This document shows, piece by piece, positions 5,556 to 5,729 of a DNA stretch of 5,729 bases. Every line of letters begins with the position of its first letter. Position 1 is the first letter of the stretch. The translations under genes and the position numbers were made by a program. The stretch spans positions 1 to 5,729 of the forward strand of contig JASLJP010000001.1 of NCBI GenBank assembly GCA_030152425.1, given 5' to 3'. This DNA is from Aquirhabdus sp. (GTDB lineage: Bacteria; Pseudomonadota; Gammaproteobacteria; Pseudomonadales; Moraxellaceae). Below the pieces are notes generated by a model. It did not search any database. It had not been told where the DNA came from and was given only the letters and a program-made list of their open reading frames with translations.

Positions 5556-5729
5556 TTAGTTTTCCACTTCCAGTTCGTCTTCATCAGAAAAACGCCAAGT
5601 GCGGATAATACGCAGCTCGGTATAGTCGCGCATGGTTTGATCGAAGTGGCCATAGGGTTCACCTTGACGGACCGACAACTTCGCCGCTTCATCGAGCAGC
5701 GGTGAGCCAGAGCTTTTAAGCAGTTTAAT
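5556..5729 (-). CDS. TonB-type energy transducer, C-terminal 57 residues
   Basis: An open frame enters from the high edge and ends at TAA (5558-5556), encoding 57 residues. It starts IKLLKSSGSPLLDEAAKLSV, continues through RQGEPYGHF, and ends RIIRTWRF followed by the acidic tail SDEDELEVEN. The SSGxxxLDEAAxxxV and xEPYxxF pattern, followed by a terminal IxRTWRF strand, is typical of the TonB C-terminal domain. That domain lies in the periplasm and contacts the TonB box of outer-membrane receptors or other envelope partners. The membrane anchor and proline-rich spacer, if present, are outside the window, so I cannot tell a true iron-uptake TonB from one of the divergent single-copy TonB-like proteins. 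The gene is followed after two bases by DUF3224. The 10-residue acidic tail after the final strand is somewhat unusual. Confidence 0.8.
   Translation of the reverse strand: MKLLKSSGSPLLDEAAKLSVRQGEPYGHFDQTMRDYTELRIIRTWRFSDEDELEVEN

Noticed and set aside
1..5729. CRISPR arrays, insertion sequences, tRNA or rRNA genes
   Set aside because: No regularly spaced repeats, transposase-like frames with terminal inverted repeats, or structured RNA signatures were seen on either strand.

Overview
The window looks like a chromosomal segment of a gammaproteobacterium, most likely from the Moraxellaceae (Acinetobacter relatives). Base composition looks close to 50% GC by eye, higher than typical Acinetobacter. 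The lineage guess rests on gene order: glnE, then ilvE, then an ELM1/DUF1022-family gene. From memory, in Acinetobacter the outer-core lipooligosaccharide locus starts directly after ilvE. No database search was possible, so genus is not claimed.

All six genes found lie on the minus strand, so transcription runs from high to low coordinates. In that order they are: the C-terminal end of a TonB-type energy transducer (5556-5729, cut by the window edge); a small DUF3224 protein starting 2 bases after the TonB stop (5146-5553); glnE, the bifunctional glutamine synthetase adenylyltransferase/adenylyl-removing enzyme (2261-5089); ilvE, the branched-chain amino acid aminotransferase (1276-2208); an ELM1/DUF1022-family protein (148-1095); and the first 22 codons of another gene that runs off the low end (1-66). 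The other open frames, including several long ones on the plus strand, are antisense or out-of-frame shadows of these genes.

The layout suggests three blocks. TonB-DUF3224 are tightly coupled. glnE and ilvE follow at gaps of 56 and 52 bases and could belong to the same transcript; both concern nitrogen and glutamate economy. A strong inverted repeat 20 bases past the ilvE stop probably ends that block. The 180-base gap after ilvE is the only sizeable non-coding stretch. It holds that hairpin, a weak candidate promoter, a 13-bp inverted repeat and a perfect 10-bp tandem duplication just upstream of the ELM1-family start. The last block (ELM1-family gene plus the edge gene) probably belongs to cell-envelope or LPS-core synthesis.

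This is mainly an ordinary housekeeping region. I see no CRISPR array, transposon, RNA gene or convincing new multi-gene system. The observations most worth checking are the 9-base homopolymer inside the ELM1-family gene, the small repeats around it, the unidentified edge gene, and the TonB-DUF3224 pairing.
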